DNA of 64,000 nt from CALREJ01 sp964533375 (GTDB lineage Bacteria; Patescibacteriota; Gracilibacteria; Peribacterales; Peribacteraceae): assembly GCA_964533375.1 (NCBI GenBank), contig CAZHLW010000001.1:496001-560000 (forward strand), in the 5' to 3' direction. Positions within the stretch are counted from its first letter, which is position 1. Each line of letters starts with the position of its first letter. Under the pieces are notes generated by a model. It had not been told where the DNA came from and searched no databases. It saw nothing but the letters and a program-made list of their open reading frames with translations. Of the stretch, positions 7,649 to 15,911 are shown in pieces. The position numbers and the translations under genes are program-made.

Positions 7649-8182
7649 TTATTTGTCCTCAGAAGATTCTTTCACAGCATCCCTCTTTTTAATCAGCTTA
7701 ATCAGCTCTCGTGCTATTGGATCAAATCCAGCAATAGCGATTGCTTCATCTTTGGATAATGAATGATCTGTTTTTTTATATGTCAGCCCGCGCAATTCTA
7801 TGACCTTGATGGGTCTATCAACTGCACTAAGATCAGGCTCACCTTTTTGTACAGGTTCACCTCTTGTTGAAACAAAAGCATTGCTAAATTTTCGTAAAGC
7901 ATGAAGTTGTTCGGTGCTTAGCGCAGGCGGAAGGGTGATGGTCGCCTGAAAGGCAACCATTGCGTTCTTCAATGCGTCCAGGGTAGAACCCTGACTTTCA
8001 GCAATGTTGGAATAAACCATGCCATCTCTACCCACTGACATTTCTGTAAATTCGATCGTCACGGAATCCGGTCCAACTTTCACTACACCTTTCCCAATTG
8101 GCCCACCTACCTCTGTACTGATGGCACTGTAGAGATTGTCAGGATTTGTGCCGAAAGGTGCTGAAACGGTAATTGTTTGCAT
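7649..8182 (-). CDS. Hypothetical protein (orphan)
   Basis: This 177-residue soluble protein begins MQTITVSAPFGTNPDNLYS. It has a predicted mixed alpha/beta composition, no signal peptide, and a Lys-rich C-terminal helix (ELIKLIKKRDAVKE). I do not recognise a family. The start is fixed by a near-perfect promoter whose -10 ends 6 bases upstream of this ATG; an in-frame ATG 24 bases further up would lie within the promoter. Base use looks AT-richer than its neighbours. Confidence 0.7.
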   Translation of the reverse strand: MQTITVSAPFGTNPDNLYSAISTEVGGPIGKGVVKVGPDSVTIEFTEMSVGRDGMVYSNIAESQGSTLDALKNAMVAFQATITLPPALSTEQLHALRKFSNAFVSTRGEPVQKGEPDLSAVDRPIKVIELRGLTYKKTDHSLSKDEAIAIAGFDPIARELIKLIKKRDAVKESSEDK

Positions 8183-8188
8183 GTAAAA

Positions 8189-8216
8189 ATTATAGACTAT
8201 ATTCAAAATATGTCAA
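8189..8216 (-). promoter_or_regulatory. Consensus promoter TTGACA-N16-TATAAT
   Basis: On the minus strand, -35 TTGACA is at 8211-8216 and -10 TATAAT at 8189-8194, followed by six bases and the ATG at 8182. Transcription would start at or next to the start codon. Confidence 0.8.
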
Positions 8217-8218
8217 TT

Positions 8219-8235
8219 CCCCCCCCCCTTTTTTT
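8219..8235. repeat. Homopolymer junction C10-T7
   Basis: Ten C followed by seven T lie between the divergent promoter at 8189-8216 and the stop codon of pyk. On the pyk strand this reads A7 then G10 just after the TAA. It is a site prone to slippage or sequencing error. Confidence 0.85.
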
Positions 8236-9646
8236 ACGATACTTTCCGAACATGCACCGAATGCACCGGACCGTCCACTGTCTGCGTGTCTGCAACAACT
8301 ACCACCTGCTGACCAGGGGTCAGGAGTCCTTTCTTGATGGCGGCTGCGTAGGCAAGTGACAGTGTCTTGTCCGTATCTTTGTCATCATCCTTTTCGATGT
8401 GGACCGGGAACACGCCATGCAACATCTGCATGAAGCGTTCGACGCGGGGATCGGTGGTGCAGGCGATGATAGGCAGATTGGAGCGGAGCTGGCTGACGGC
8501 TTGCGCGGTTTTGCCGCTGCGGGTCAGGACAAGAATGGCGGGAGAGCCGAGGGAGATGGCCATACTGACTGCGGCTTCTGCAAGGGCACCGCGCTCGCCG
8601 AGCATACAGACGGTGTCTGCCTGATGATCCGACATCTGATGCTTTTCCGTTTCTTCCAGAATTTTGCTCATTGCTTCTACCGATGCGAGCGGATGCTGAC
8701 CTGCGGCGGTTTCGCCGGAGAGCATCGTCATATCGGTGCGTGTGGTTGCGGCATGGGCAATATCTGTCACTTCCGCGCGCGTCGGCATGGGATTTTCGAT
8801 CATGCTTTCAAGCATTTGTGTAGCGACATCGACGGGCTTTCCCTTGTGGCGGCACTTGCGGACAATCATGTCCTGAATGGCAGGCACGCGTTCAAACGGG
8901 ACTTCTGCACCCAAATCTCCGCGGGCGACCATCACCGAGTCCGCTGCATCAATAATGGCGTCAATGTTTGCAACTGCCTGGCGTGTTTCGATTTTCGCCA
9001 TCGTGCGCATGTGGCTTCCGTGCTTCTTCAAAAATTCCGCCACTTCTTTCACTTCGTCTGCGGTGCGGATGAAGGAGAGTGCAACAATATCCATTTCTTC
9101 TTTGATGCCGAGTTCCAGATCGCTCCAGTCTTTCTCCGACATGGACGGCAGACTGATGTCCGCTCCCGGCAAATTCACATGGCGGCGTGAGCCGATCTGT
9201 CCGTCATCATTCGAGCGTGCGGTGACCGATCCATCATCATTGATAGACAGGAGTTCAAAAGACATGACACCGTTATCGAGAATAATATTTTCAGCACCGC
9301 GCACATCTTTTCCAAAATCATCATAATTCACCGCGATCACTTGCAGTGATGCGTTCTCAATCGGCGTGGAGGAAAAAATGACCTCCTGACCTTTCTTGAT
9401 AACAATCGGTTCGGTCACATCTCCGGTTCTGATTTCCGGTCCTTTTGTATCCAGCAGCAGTCCGATGGAACATCCGTTCTTCGTATTCACTTGCTTGATG
9501 GTTTGAATCGTTTTTTGATGTCCTTCCTGCGTTCCATGTGAAAAGTTAATGCGGGCGATATTCATGCCAGCCTTCTGCAATGCCTCGATTTTTTCTTCGG
9601 AATTGGAAGCGGGACCCAGGGTGCAAATAATTTTTGTGAGACGCAT
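8234..9646 (-). CDS. pyk: Pyruvate kinase
   Basis: This 470-residue protein matches bacterial pyruvate kinase in length and motif order: TKIICTLGPAS at the N-terminus, MNIARINFSHG, DTKGPEIRTG, the B-domain (about residues 70-165), MAKIETRQAV with the catalytic Lys region, MVARGDLGAEVP, and VATQMLESMI followed by PTRAEVTDIA. The C-terminal domain contains ILVLTRSGKTA. It converts phosphoenolpyruvate and ADP to pyruvate and ATP. The ATG at 9646 gives the conserved MRLTKI start; an extended -10 TGCTAGAAT lies about 30 bases upstream. Confidence 0.96.
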   Translation of the reverse strand: MRLTKIICTLGPASNSEEKIEALQKAGMNIARINFSHGTQEGHQKTIQTIKQVNTKNGCSIGLLLDTKGPEIRTGDVTEPIVIKKGQEVIFSSTPIENASLQVIAVNYDDFGKDVRGAENIILDNGVMSFELLSINDDGSVTARSNDDGQIGSRRHVNLPGADISLPSMSEKDWSDLELGIKEEMDIVALSFIRTADEVKEVAEFLKKHGSHMRTMAKIETRQAVANIDAIIDAADSVMVARGDLGAEVPFERVPAIQDMIVRKCRHKGKPVDVATQMLESMIENPMPTRAEVTDIAHAATTRTDMTMLSGETAAGQHPLASVEAMSKILEETEKHQMSDHQADTVCMLGERGALAEAAVSMAISLGSPAILVLTRSGKTAQAVSQLRSNLPIIACTTDPRVERFMQMLHGVFPVHIEKDDDKDTDKTLSLAYAAAIKKGLLTPGQQVVVVADTQTVDGPVHSVHVRKVS

Positions 9647-9732
9647 GGAAAGAAAGTACACTGTAAACCTACTTATTCTAGCATATTTCAGGCCGTCTGC
9701 CCAAGGGAGTTCTGGAAGAAGCGGCTAAAGAA

Positions 9733-9741
9733 TGCTATAAT
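9733..9741 (+). promoter_or_regulatory. Extended -10 TGCTATAAT of the DUF4215 protein gene
   Basis: TGCTATAAT ends 10 bases before the ATG at 9752 and overlaps an in-frame ATG at 9740, ruling that one out as the likely start. Confidence 0.6.
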
Positions 9742-9751
9742 GATAGGATTC

Positions 9752-11920
9752 ATGAAAAAACATTTTTCATTGCCGGATGCATTCACGGTGCTGTGTGTCG
9801 TGACCATGATCGCGCTCTTTACGCTGCAGGCGACAATTCATTTTCAGACACGATCACCGATGGGCTTTGAGGTAACACGGCAGATGGCCTACGGCTACGG
9901 TACGGATGGGTGTGACATGATCATCGCGGCGCAAAGTTTTGAAGACGGACTTGCGCCTTTTGATGACAATGACTGGGTCAATGTCTCGAACACGGCTTTG
10001 TACGGAACACATAGCGCAAAAGCAGCGACTACCAGCAATAATCAGAGTAAAGAATTGACGTTTGGTATCAGTGGAATGGAAGCGGGAATTGTCAGTTTCG
10101 GATTGCGGGTTTCCTCGGAGATGGATGCCGATTACCTTAGCTTCTATATCGACGACGTTCTGCAACAGCGGTGGAGCGGCGAAGTGGCGTGGACGGAGGT
10201 GGCCTTTGCGACTGCAATGGGTTTTCATGATTACAAGTGGACGTATTCAAAAAATGCCAGCGGCAGTTCGGGATCGGATACTGCGTGGATTGATATGGTC
10301 CGTGTCGGCCAGGGCAGCTGTACCGTCGTCGCATCTTCCTCTGCGTCATCAGCCGCAGCTCCTGTTTGCGGCAACGGTATCAAGACATCACTGGAAGAGT
10401 GTGATGATGGCGACACCTCAAACGGCGATGGCTGTGCAGATGACTGTACGATTGAATCCGGATACGAATGTACAGGCACCACGCCGAGTATTTGTGCAAC
10501 GGATTGTGGCGACGGCATTGAAGCCGGCACCGAAGAGTGCGATACGGGCGGTTCGTCCCTCACTTGCGACAATGACTGTACCGCTGTGAGTTGTGGTGAT
10601 GCGAATGCGAATGCTGCGGCCGGTGAAGAGTGTGACGAAGGCAGCGAAAACTCCAATACCAAAACCTGTACCACACTCTGCAAAAAAACATCCTGTGGTG
10701 ATGCCATTGTGCAGACGCCGAACGGCTACGGACAAACGGAAGCCTGCGAGCCGAGTCTTGATTCCACCTGTACAAATTCCTGCGTCCGTGCCACGGGTGT
10801 GGGAACAACCTACACGCCACCCCCTCCGGCATCGTCCAGCCAGGGTCTGCGCCTTACACCGTCCCCCAACTGCGGAAACGGTATTCTGGAACTGACGAAA
10901 AATGAAGAATGCGATCAGGGCCGTTTCAACGGCCTCTCTCCGCTGTGTGACCGCTGGTGCCGTTCGCAGTTCTGCGGTGACAATATCGTGCAGAAACAAA
11001 ACGGTGAGGAATGTGAACCGGCGCGTGCGGAAGACGGAACGTTCACTGTTCCGCAGTGCGGTCAGGTTTGTACGGTGCCAGTCTGTGATACCAACGGCTT
11101 TTGCGGCGGCGGATGTTCCTGGCGCTTCCAGGCGTGCACTGCATCATCTTCTTCATCCGTTGCATCGTCTGCATCCGCGTCCTCCGCACAGTCCGCAGCA
11201 GCCAGCTTCCAGAATGTGCAAAATGCCATCGCACAGGGAATCGAAGATACCACAGGGCCGCTGTCCGGTGTTCTTCCGGTTGCATCCAGCAGCCTGAGTC
11301 TTCAGTCACTCATTCTGCCGGTGTCTTCTTCCTCTGAGAGTACTGCGTCCGATTCCTCCGCACCTGTCATGTCGCCGGTTCCGTCTGTCTGTGGTGATGG
11401 CATCCGCAACGGTGATGAAGAGTGTGACCGCGGCATGGCGGACAATCTGCTCAGTAATGGCTGTACCCCGACCTGTAAAATCAGTATCTGCGGAAACACC
11501 ACGCTGGAACCCGGCGAAGAGTGTGACGATGGCAAGCGCAACTCCCGCTCAAAACCCGACTCCTGCAGTACGCTTTGTCTGCTCCCGCGTTGCGGTGACG
11601 GCATTGTGGACCCGGCATTCGGGGAGCGCTGTGACACGGGTACCAATAATTCCGGCACCCTCCCGGATGCCTGTCGTATGAACTGTATTCCCGCCTTCTG
11701 TGGAGACAGTGTGAAAGATGCCAATGAGCAGTGTGATGACGGACCAAAGGGCAGCAAAACCTGTACCAGCGTCTGTATCCTGACCGCTTCGGCTATGACC
11801 TTTACGGCAGACACCCCCGCAGACACCATTCCCGACAACGCCGCCCCTCTTTTGGTCTTCCTGCTGCTTCTTCTGATTATCCTCGTACACAAGCTGGATA
11901 GGAGCCTGCATAGACGATAA
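9752..11920 (+). CDS. Cysteine-rich DUF4215-repeat surface protein anchored at both ends
   Basis: This 722-residue protein has an N-terminal membrane segment (about residues 10-28), then a region of about 110 residues resembling a lectin/jelly-roll fold. About ten cysteine-rich repeats follow, each with CGNGI or CGDGI and then E(E/Q)CDDG-like signatures (for example CGNGIKTSLEECDDG), separated by Ser/Ala-rich linkers (SSSSSVASSASASS). A hydrophobic helix and basic tail (LVFLLLLLIILVHKLDRS) end the protein. The repeats match DUF4215/Myxococcus cysteine-rich repeats, which are extracellular and disulfide-rich. A role in surface attachment is plausible but unproven. Confidence 0.85.
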   Translation: MKKHFSLPDAFTVLCVVTMIALFTLQATIHFQTRSPMGFEVTRQMAYGYGTDGCDMIIAAQSFEDGLAPFDDNDWVNVSNTALYGTHSAKAATTSNNQSKELTFGISGMEAGIVSFGLRVSSEMDADYLSFYIDDVLQQRWSGEVAWTEVAFATAMGFHDYKWTYSKNASGSSGSDTAWIDMVRVGQGSCTVVASSSASSAAAPVCGNGIKTSLEECDDGDTSNGDGCADDCTIESGYECTGTTPSICATDCGDGIEAGTEECDTGGSSLTCDNDCTAVSCGDANANAAAGEECDEGSENSNTKTCTTLCKKTSCGDAIVQTPNGYGQTEACEPSLDSTCTNSCVRATGVGTTYTPPPPASSSQGLRLTPSPNCGNGILELTKNEECDQGRFNGLSPLCDRWCRSQFCGDNIVQKQNGEECEPARAEDGTFTVPQCGQVCTVPVCDTNGFCGGGCSWRFQACTASSSSSVASSASASSAQSAAASFQNVQNAIAQGIEDTTGPLSGVLPVASSSLSLQSLILPVSSSSESTASDSSAPVMSPVPSVCGDGIRNGDEECDRGMADNLLSNGCTPTCKISICGNTTLEPGEECDDGKRNSRSKPDSCSTLCLLPRCGDGIVDPAFGERCDTGTNNSGTLPDACRMNCIPAFCGDSVKDANEQCDDGPKGSKTCTSVCILTASAMTFTADTPADTIPDNAAPLLVFLLLLLIILVHKLDRSLHRR

Positions 11921-11940
11921 CATAGGCGAGCTTTGTATAT

Positions 11941-11984
11941 GTCCCTGTAGCTCAGTTGGGTCGAGTCCGCCTTGGCGGACGAGC
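11941..11984 (+). pseudogene. tRNA 5'-half fragment fused to a GC-rich hairpin
   Basis: The first 19 bases are the same as the 5' end of the intact tRNA-Arg 93 bases downstream except for one base in the acceptor stem. Instead of an anticodon arm it continues into a perfect hairpin, GTCCGCC-TT-GGCGGAC (11966-11981). No T-arm or CCA end follows, so it cannot form a tRNA. Confidence 0.6.
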
Positions 11985-12033
11985 AATTCAAAAAACACTG
12001 CGATCTCTGATACGATCATTACAGCATCACTAT

Positions 12034-12110
12034 GTCCCGGTAGCTCAGTTGGATAGAGCGGAAGCCTTCTAAGCTTCAGGTCATTGGTTCGATTCCAATC
12101 CGGGACACCA
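12034..12110 (+). tRNA. tRNA-Arg (anticodon UCU)
   Basis: Acceptor stem GTCCCGG (12034-12040) pairs with CCGGGAC (12100-12106), followed by A and an encoded CCA. The anticodon arm GAAGC-CTTCTAA-GCTTC gives UCU. The T-arm ATTGG-TTCGATT-CCAAT is intact. An extended -10-like TGATACGAT lies about 20 bases upstream. Confidence 0.96.
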
Positions 12111-12153
12111 TGTTACGTTTCGTTTTCACAACCATATCTTCTACAATGCAAGT

Positions 12154-12711
12154 ATGACTTCATTAGGCAGGAGCATGATGAAAATCATCGCTATTGGGGC
12201 AGCATGTGGTTTTGTATATTTTCTCATCGTGTCCCCATTCACCACGGCCTCTGAAAATGAACTCCAGTCACGAGGAGACCCTTTCGCCCATAGCATTCAA
12301 GACCTCTCTCGCTGGAGCGTTGCGCCGCAGAATTCTTTTCAGCCACCGGCATGCTATTACGAGGCAAAGAATTTGTGTCGGTGGTCCTTCCATCTTCTGC
12401 CCTTCATCATCTTCATTCCTGTTTTACTGCTTATCTTGCAGGAATTTCTCTCGAAGTACCTGAAAAGCGTGACGGTTATTTCTGGTTTCATGGGTGCGCT
12501 ATTTGCCTTGGCAGGTCTGTTCTTATTTGAAGAAATTCTCACAAGCGTCATCATCATTGGATTGGGGCACAGCGATGGCATGTACGCTGAACCACCGACA
12601 ATAGTGAGTCCTTTACTATTTGTATGGTTTGTGTTTGGAGGCCTGCTTGTGATTCGTCAGTTTGTTCGCTTGAAAGTTGGCCTTGGTACGACAAAAACCA
12701 GCGTAAAATAA
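12154..12711 (+). CDS. Membrane protein of unknown function (4 TM)
   Basis: This 185-residue protein has four hydrophobic segments: near residues 9-27, 80-98, 105-124 and 148-167. Between the first two lies a loop of about 50 residues with two cysteines (CYYEAKNLC) that could form a disulfide outside the cytoplasm. I recognise no family. The -10-like hexamer TACAAT (12142-12147) ends exactly 6 bases before the ATG, so the mRNA is probably leaderless. The gene ends next to an inverted repeat (AACCAGCGT at 12697-12705 with its complement near 12753-12761) shared with the convergent gene. Confidence 0.72.
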   Translation: MTSLGRSMMKIIAIGAACGFVYFLIVSPFTTASENELQSRGDPFAHSIQDLSRWSVAPQNSFQPPACYYEAKNLCRWSFHLLPFIIFIPVLLLILQEFLSKYLKSVTVISGFMGALFALAGLFLFEEILTSVIIIGLGHSDGMYAEPPTIVSPLLFVWFVFGGLLVIRQFVRLKVGLGTTKTSVK

Positions 12712-12756
12712 ATCGAAAAACTCTGGTCACCACATAAAAAAACACGCTGGTTGCTA

Positions 12757-13275
12757 TCAGTAATCCGCTTTTCCCTTAAAAGTAATCCGCGTCGGGCTGT
12801 CGGACTCGAGCTGTTCCCAGCTGACCAGACGCATGGTTTCCGGAAAAGCGAGCGAGGCAAGTGTTTTCGCACTTCTGGATATGGACGGGTCGTGTGTGTC
12901 TTTCAGTCCGCCTTCAATCACAATAGTGACAGTATGCCCTTCGCTCGTGACAGCAATTTCCCCCTCGTCCGGCAAAATATTCGGGAACGATTGAAGAGTA
13001 AGCAGCAATGACGGAACAGAGAGGCGATCTTTGACGTCAGGAGATATCAGATTCACCGTCGGCTTTCCGTTATGGGTTTGAATGGAATAATTGTTGCGTT
13101 TGTTCCAGCGTGAATCCAAAGTCACCACTGCCGCCGATACGGCCAGAGCGGGAACAATCCATGCCCAGCAACTGTCGCATACCTGTTCTATCCGTGTACG
13201 CATCGTTCTTTCTAACGGCTTCTCCAGTGCCGGAGCCTGTTCCGGTCCTTCGCTAATAGTCTTTGTTTCCTGCAT
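12757..13275 (-). CDS. Hypothetical single-pass membrane protein
   Basis: From the ATG at 13275 this is a 172-residue protein. The first 35 residues are polar. One membrane segment follows (about residues 37-55), and then an extracytoplasmic domain of about 110 residues rich in beta-type sequence (SVPSLLLTLQSFPNILPDEG). No known domain is recognised. The gene is divergent from the gene at 13352, with about 75 bases shared for both promoters. Confidence 0.65.
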   Translation of the reverse strand: MQETKTISEGPEQAPALEKPLERTMRTRIEQVCDSCWAWIVPALAVSAAVVTLDSRWNKRNNYSIQTHNGKPTVNLISPDVKDRLSVPSLLLTLQSFPNILPDEGEIAVTSEGHTVTIVIEGGLKDTHDPSISRSAKTLASLAFPETMRLVSWEQLESDSPTRITFKGKADY

Positions 13276-13335
13276 GGTATGGAAGAAATAAGGCAGCAGA
13301 AGGCATTGTAATCCATGTCCCTCCGTCTTCAAATC

Positions 13336-13344
13336 TGCTATACT
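13336..13344 (+). promoter_or_regulatory. Extended -10 TGCTATACT
   Basis: The element ends 7 bases before the ATG at 13352, predicting a leaderless transcript of the following membrane protein gene. Confidence 0.6.
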
Positions 13345-13351
13345 GTACAGG

Positions 13352-13951
13352 ATGGACGAACAAACGATCCCAACACCAAATCCGGCTCCAAATGCGAATC
13401 ATTCGGTGAATGATGTCGACGAAAACAAAGACATTGCGGCGCTCGGTTATGCGTGGATTTTGAGTTTGTTTGTTTACTACCTTAAAAAAGATTCGCCTTT
13501 CGTCCGTTTCCACGCAAAGCAGGGGATTGTGCTCTTCATCCTGAGTATTGTTGTATGGGCGATTCCGATTGTGGGCCGCTTCCTGGAACTCCTGATTCTC
13601 GCGCTCTGCGTGCTTGGATTTTTGGGTGCCGCGCAGGGGCAGTGGAAAGATCTGCCGATTATAGGCGACATGGCATCCGGCCGCTGGTCGCATGTGCGGC
13701 AGTCCTGGAAGGATATTGTGCAGAGCATCGCGTCTCTGTGGCGCCGCCTGACGCATATTATCCGCAAGGAAAAAGAGCGTATGAAAGACAAGCCTGTCGA
13801 TGTTGCACCGTCAGCACCGAAAGAGTCACAGGCAGAACCGGCTAGCAGTCCTGTTGACGAAACGCCATCTACCAACGACACTGCTTCCAATCAAAACCCT
13901 CAACCCTTCGACTTCGCTCAGGGCAAGCCCCAATCCAATTCTCAACCTTAA
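13352..13951 (+). CDS. DUF4870-like small membrane protein with repeat-derived tail
   Basis: This 199-residue protein has three or so membrane segments between about residues 28 and 100. The pattern FVYYLKKDSPFVRFHAKQGIVLF is typical of DUF4870/TIC20-like proteins, in which the phrase HAKQ(G/A) precedes a membrane helix. The basic cytoplasmic tail is followed by a low-complexity Pro/Ser/Thr region that ends NPQPFDFAQGKPQSNSQP. That tail is encoded by dispersed repeats (13907-13927 and just beyond), so the stop codon lies inside repeat-derived DNA. pyrH starts 24 bases later. Confidence 0.72.
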   Translation: MDEQTIPTPNPAPNANHSVNDVDENKDIAALGYAWILSLFVYYLKKDSPFVRFHAKQGIVLFILSIVVWAIPIVGRFLELLILALCVLGFLGAAQGQWKDLPIIGDMASGRWSHVRQSWKDIVQSIASLWRRLTHIIRKEKERMKDKPVDVAPSAPKESQAEPASSPVDETPSTNDTASNQNPQPFDFAQGKPQSNSQP

Positions 13952-13970
13952 CCTTATCCTTGACCTTAAA
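13907..13970 (+). repeat. Adjacent dispersed repeat words (families E and B)
   Basis: Family E: TTCGACTTCGCTCAGGGCAA at 13907-13926, inside the end of the preceding gene. Family B: CTTAACC-type words at 13943-13970, just before pyrH. Related copies occur at 35709-35774 (E) and at 40241-40313 and 50832-50855 (B). Confidence 0.6.
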
Positions 13971-13974
13971 AAAT

Positions 13975-14682
13975 ATGACTTACAAGCGCATCATGCTGAA
14001 ACTTTCCGGCGAATCCCTTTCCAAAGACGGTGCCGGTCAGGGGATCCATCAGCCAACGCTTGCGAAAGTGGCAGAGGCGATTGCAGCAGTCTCGCGCGAA
14101 GGAGTGGAAATGGTAATTGTGGTGGGAGGCGGCAACATCTGGCGCTACCGCGATCAGGCCGACAGCGGTATTGAGCGCACTGCCAGCGACACAATGGGCA
14201 TGCTTGCAACCATCATGAATGGTGTAGCGCTGCAGGCATCACTCGAATCCATGGGCTGCTTCTGCCGCGTGGCATCGGCCATTCAGGTTCCGCAGGTCGC
14301 AGAGCCCTACATCCGCCGCCGCGTTATTCGCCATCTCGAAAAAAAGCGCATTGTGATCTGTGCCGGTGGAACCGGAAACCCGTTTTTCACAACCGACAGC
14401 GCCGCAGCTCTCCGCGCCCTCGAACTCAACTGCGAAGTGGTCCTGAAGGCTACAAACGTTGATGGAATTTATGACAAAGACCCGAACAAGAATACAGATG
14501 CCATCATGTACAACGACCTCAGCTACCAGGAAGCACTCGAAAAGCATCTGAACGTGATGGACCAGGCGGCATTCAGCCTGTGTCAGGATGCCAAACTGCC
14601 GATCCGCGTATTCAACTTTACCGATGTCAACAATCTGATGAAGGTGGTGAAGGGGGAAGAGATTGGGACATTGGTGCATTAA
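13975..14682 (+). CDS. pyrH: UMP kinase
   Basis: This 235-residue protein is a normal-length bacterial UMP kinase of the amino-acid kinase fold. It begins MTYKRIMLKLSGESLSKD, continues VVGGGNIWRYRDQ, the TASDTMGMLATIMNGVAL helix, RRRVIRHLEKKRIVICAGGTGNPFFTTDSAAALRA-type motifs (in shorter pieces here) and ends with ATNVDGIYDKDPNKN and LPIRVFNF. It phosphorylates UMP to UDP. It is followed, after a palindromic repeat, by frr, the widely conserved pyrH-frr order. The ATG is not preceded by a Shine-Dalgarno sequence. Confidence 0.96.
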   Translation: MTYKRIMLKLSGESLSKDGAGQGIHQPTLAKVAEAIAAVSREGVEMVIVVGGGNIWRYRDQADSGIERTASDTMGMLATIMNGVALQASLESMGCFCRVASAIQVPQVAEPYIRRRVIRHLEKKRIVICAGGTGNPFFTTDSAAALRALELNCEVVLKATNVDGIYDKDPNKNTDAIMYNDLSYQEALEKHLNVMDQAAFSLCQDAKLPIRVFNFTDVNNLMKVVKGEEIGTLVH

Positions 14683-14785
14683 CCGGTTATGAGTTATCGG
14701 TTATGGGTTATGAGAGGATATGGAATCTTTTTTAGATATTCTTTATAGAAGTTTCCCATAACCCATAACGCATTACCCATAACTT
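14683..14785. repeat. Long inverted repeat, family C (GGTTATGGGTTATG words)
   Basis: The left arm (14685-14714) carries GGTTATGAGTTATCGGTTAT and its continuation; the right arm (14756-14783) carries the complementary CCCATAACCCATAAC words. The two arms can pair over an AT-rich loop. A one-armed copy is at 59152-59183. Confidence 0.7.
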
Positions 14786-14818
14786 TTCAGGTCTAGACTT
14801 TTTTGCTAGTATCCAACT

Positions 14819-15361
14819 ATGTCTGACGTACGCATTTCCACCTTCGACGCCGATGCGCAGAAAGTTATTGCGTTCATGCAAACGGAGTTTGCAGGTTTGC
14901 AGACCGGCCGCGCGTCTGCGGCGCTTGTCGAAAATATTGATGTCGATGCCTACGACCAGCGCATGAATATGAAAGCGGTGGCGGGGATCAGCGTGCAGGA
15001 TGCCAAGACGATTGTGATTCAGCCGTGGGACAGAACGGTGCTCTCTGCGATTGAAAAAGCCATCCAGCAGTCGAGTCTTGGTTTGAATCCTATGAACGAT
15101 GGTGTGGTCATCCGCCTCACGCTTCCGGCAATGACCGAAGAGCGCCGCGAACAACTCAAGAAGCTCGTCCACAAGATGGCGGAAGATGCGCGCATTTCCA
15201 TTCGTCAGGCACGACAGAAGGCGCAGGACAGCATCAAGCAGGAGGCGAATGAAACGCTGAAGACGTCACTCACAAACGAATTGCAGAAGGCGGTTGATAA
15301 AGCGAACGAACGCATTGATGAACTTCGTGCGCACAAGGAAGATGAAGTGATGAAGGTGTAA
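14819..15361 (+). CDS. frr: Ribosome recycling factor
   Basis: This 180-residue protein matches RRF length and signature: LQTGRASAALVENIDVDAY near the N-terminus, IQPWDRTVLSAIEKAIQ, GLNPMNDGVVIRLTLPAMTEERR and the long helices of domain I at the C-terminus. It releases ribosomes from mRNA after termination together with EF-G. An extended -10, TGCTAGTAT, ends exactly 6 bases before the ATG, so frr has its own leaderless promoter although it follows pyrH. Confidence 0.97.
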   Translation: MSDVRISTFDADAQKVIAFMQTEFAGLQTGRASAALVENIDVDAYDQRMNMKAVAGISVQDAKTIVIQPWDRTVLSAIEKAIQQSSLGLNPMNDGVVIRLTLPAMTEERREQLKKLVHKMAEDARISIRQARQKAQDSIKQEANETLKTSLTNELQKAVDKANERIDELRAHKEDEVMKV

Positions 15362-15394
15362 TTGAATTGAAAATTGATAATTGAAATGGAAAAT
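15362..15394 (+). repeat. Family A AT-rich repeat unit
   Basis: A copy of the AATTGAAAATTGATAATTG word lies between frr and the methyltransferase gene. It ends two bases before the chosen ATG and may supply an AT-rich promoter. Confidence 0.55.
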
Positions 15395-15395
15395 T

Positions 15396-15854
15396 ATGAA
15401 GCGGAATATTTGTTTATTGGCTCATAACGTTCGTTCCCTCTGGAATGTGGGATCGTTTTTCCGGACGAGTGATGCAATGAAGGTCGAGAAGATTTATCTG
15501 ACCGGATACACCGGTATTCCGCCGCGCCGTGAAATTACCAAGGTTGCTATTGGTGCAGAAGATTTTGTGCCGTGGGAACAGTTCGAAAATCCTCTCGATA
15601 TTCTGACAAAACTCAAAGCAGACGGTTGGAGCTTGGTAGCACTGGAAATCACTCCTGATGCTGTCGACATCATCGACTACAAACCTAAGGATAATGTTTG
15701 TCTGATAGTCGGACATGAACTTACAGGAGTTCCGCCGGAAATACTCTCGCTCTGCGATGCAACAGTGATGATCCCGATGCTGGGGCAGAAGGAATCTTTG
15801 AATGTAGCGGTGGCGGCGGGGATTGCGTTGCATCAGTTGAGAATCGCTTCATAA
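15396..15854 (+). CDS. SpoU/TrmH-family RNA 2'-O-methyltransferase
   Basis: This 152-residue protein has the SPOUT knotted methyltransferase fold without an extra RNA-binding domain. Motif 1 is NVRSLWNVGSFFRTSDA, motif 2 is LIVGHELTGVP and motif 3 is VMIPMLGQKESLNVAVAAGIAL. The substrate (tRNA or rRNA ribose) cannot be read from the sequence. The ATG at 15396 gives the usual KRNICLLAHNVRS start; an in-frame TTG 15 bases upstream falls in the repeat. Confidence 0.9.
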   Translation: MKRNICLLAHNVRSLWNVGSFFRTSDAMKVEKIYLTGYTGIPPRREITKVAIGAEDFVPWEQFENPLDILTKLKADGWSLVALEITPDAVDIIDYKPKDNVCLIVGHELTGVPPEILSLCDATVMIPMLGQKESLNVAVAAGIALHQLRIAS

Positions 15855-15898
15855 AAAAAGTGCCACCCCTCGGCTACGCCCGGGATGACACTTTTTTC
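15853..15898. terminator. Bidirectional terminator built from family E repeat
   Basis: AAAAAAAGTGCCACCC pairs with GGGATGACACTTTTTT around a CTCGGCTACGCC loop. It lies between convergent genes (stops at 15854 and 15912) and serves both. Confidence 0.8.
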
Positions 15899-15911
15899 AA
15901 GAGTGACTTGA

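Noticed and set aside
9740..9751. Upstream ATG of the DUF4215 protein
   Set aside because: It overlaps the extended -10 TGCTATAAT.
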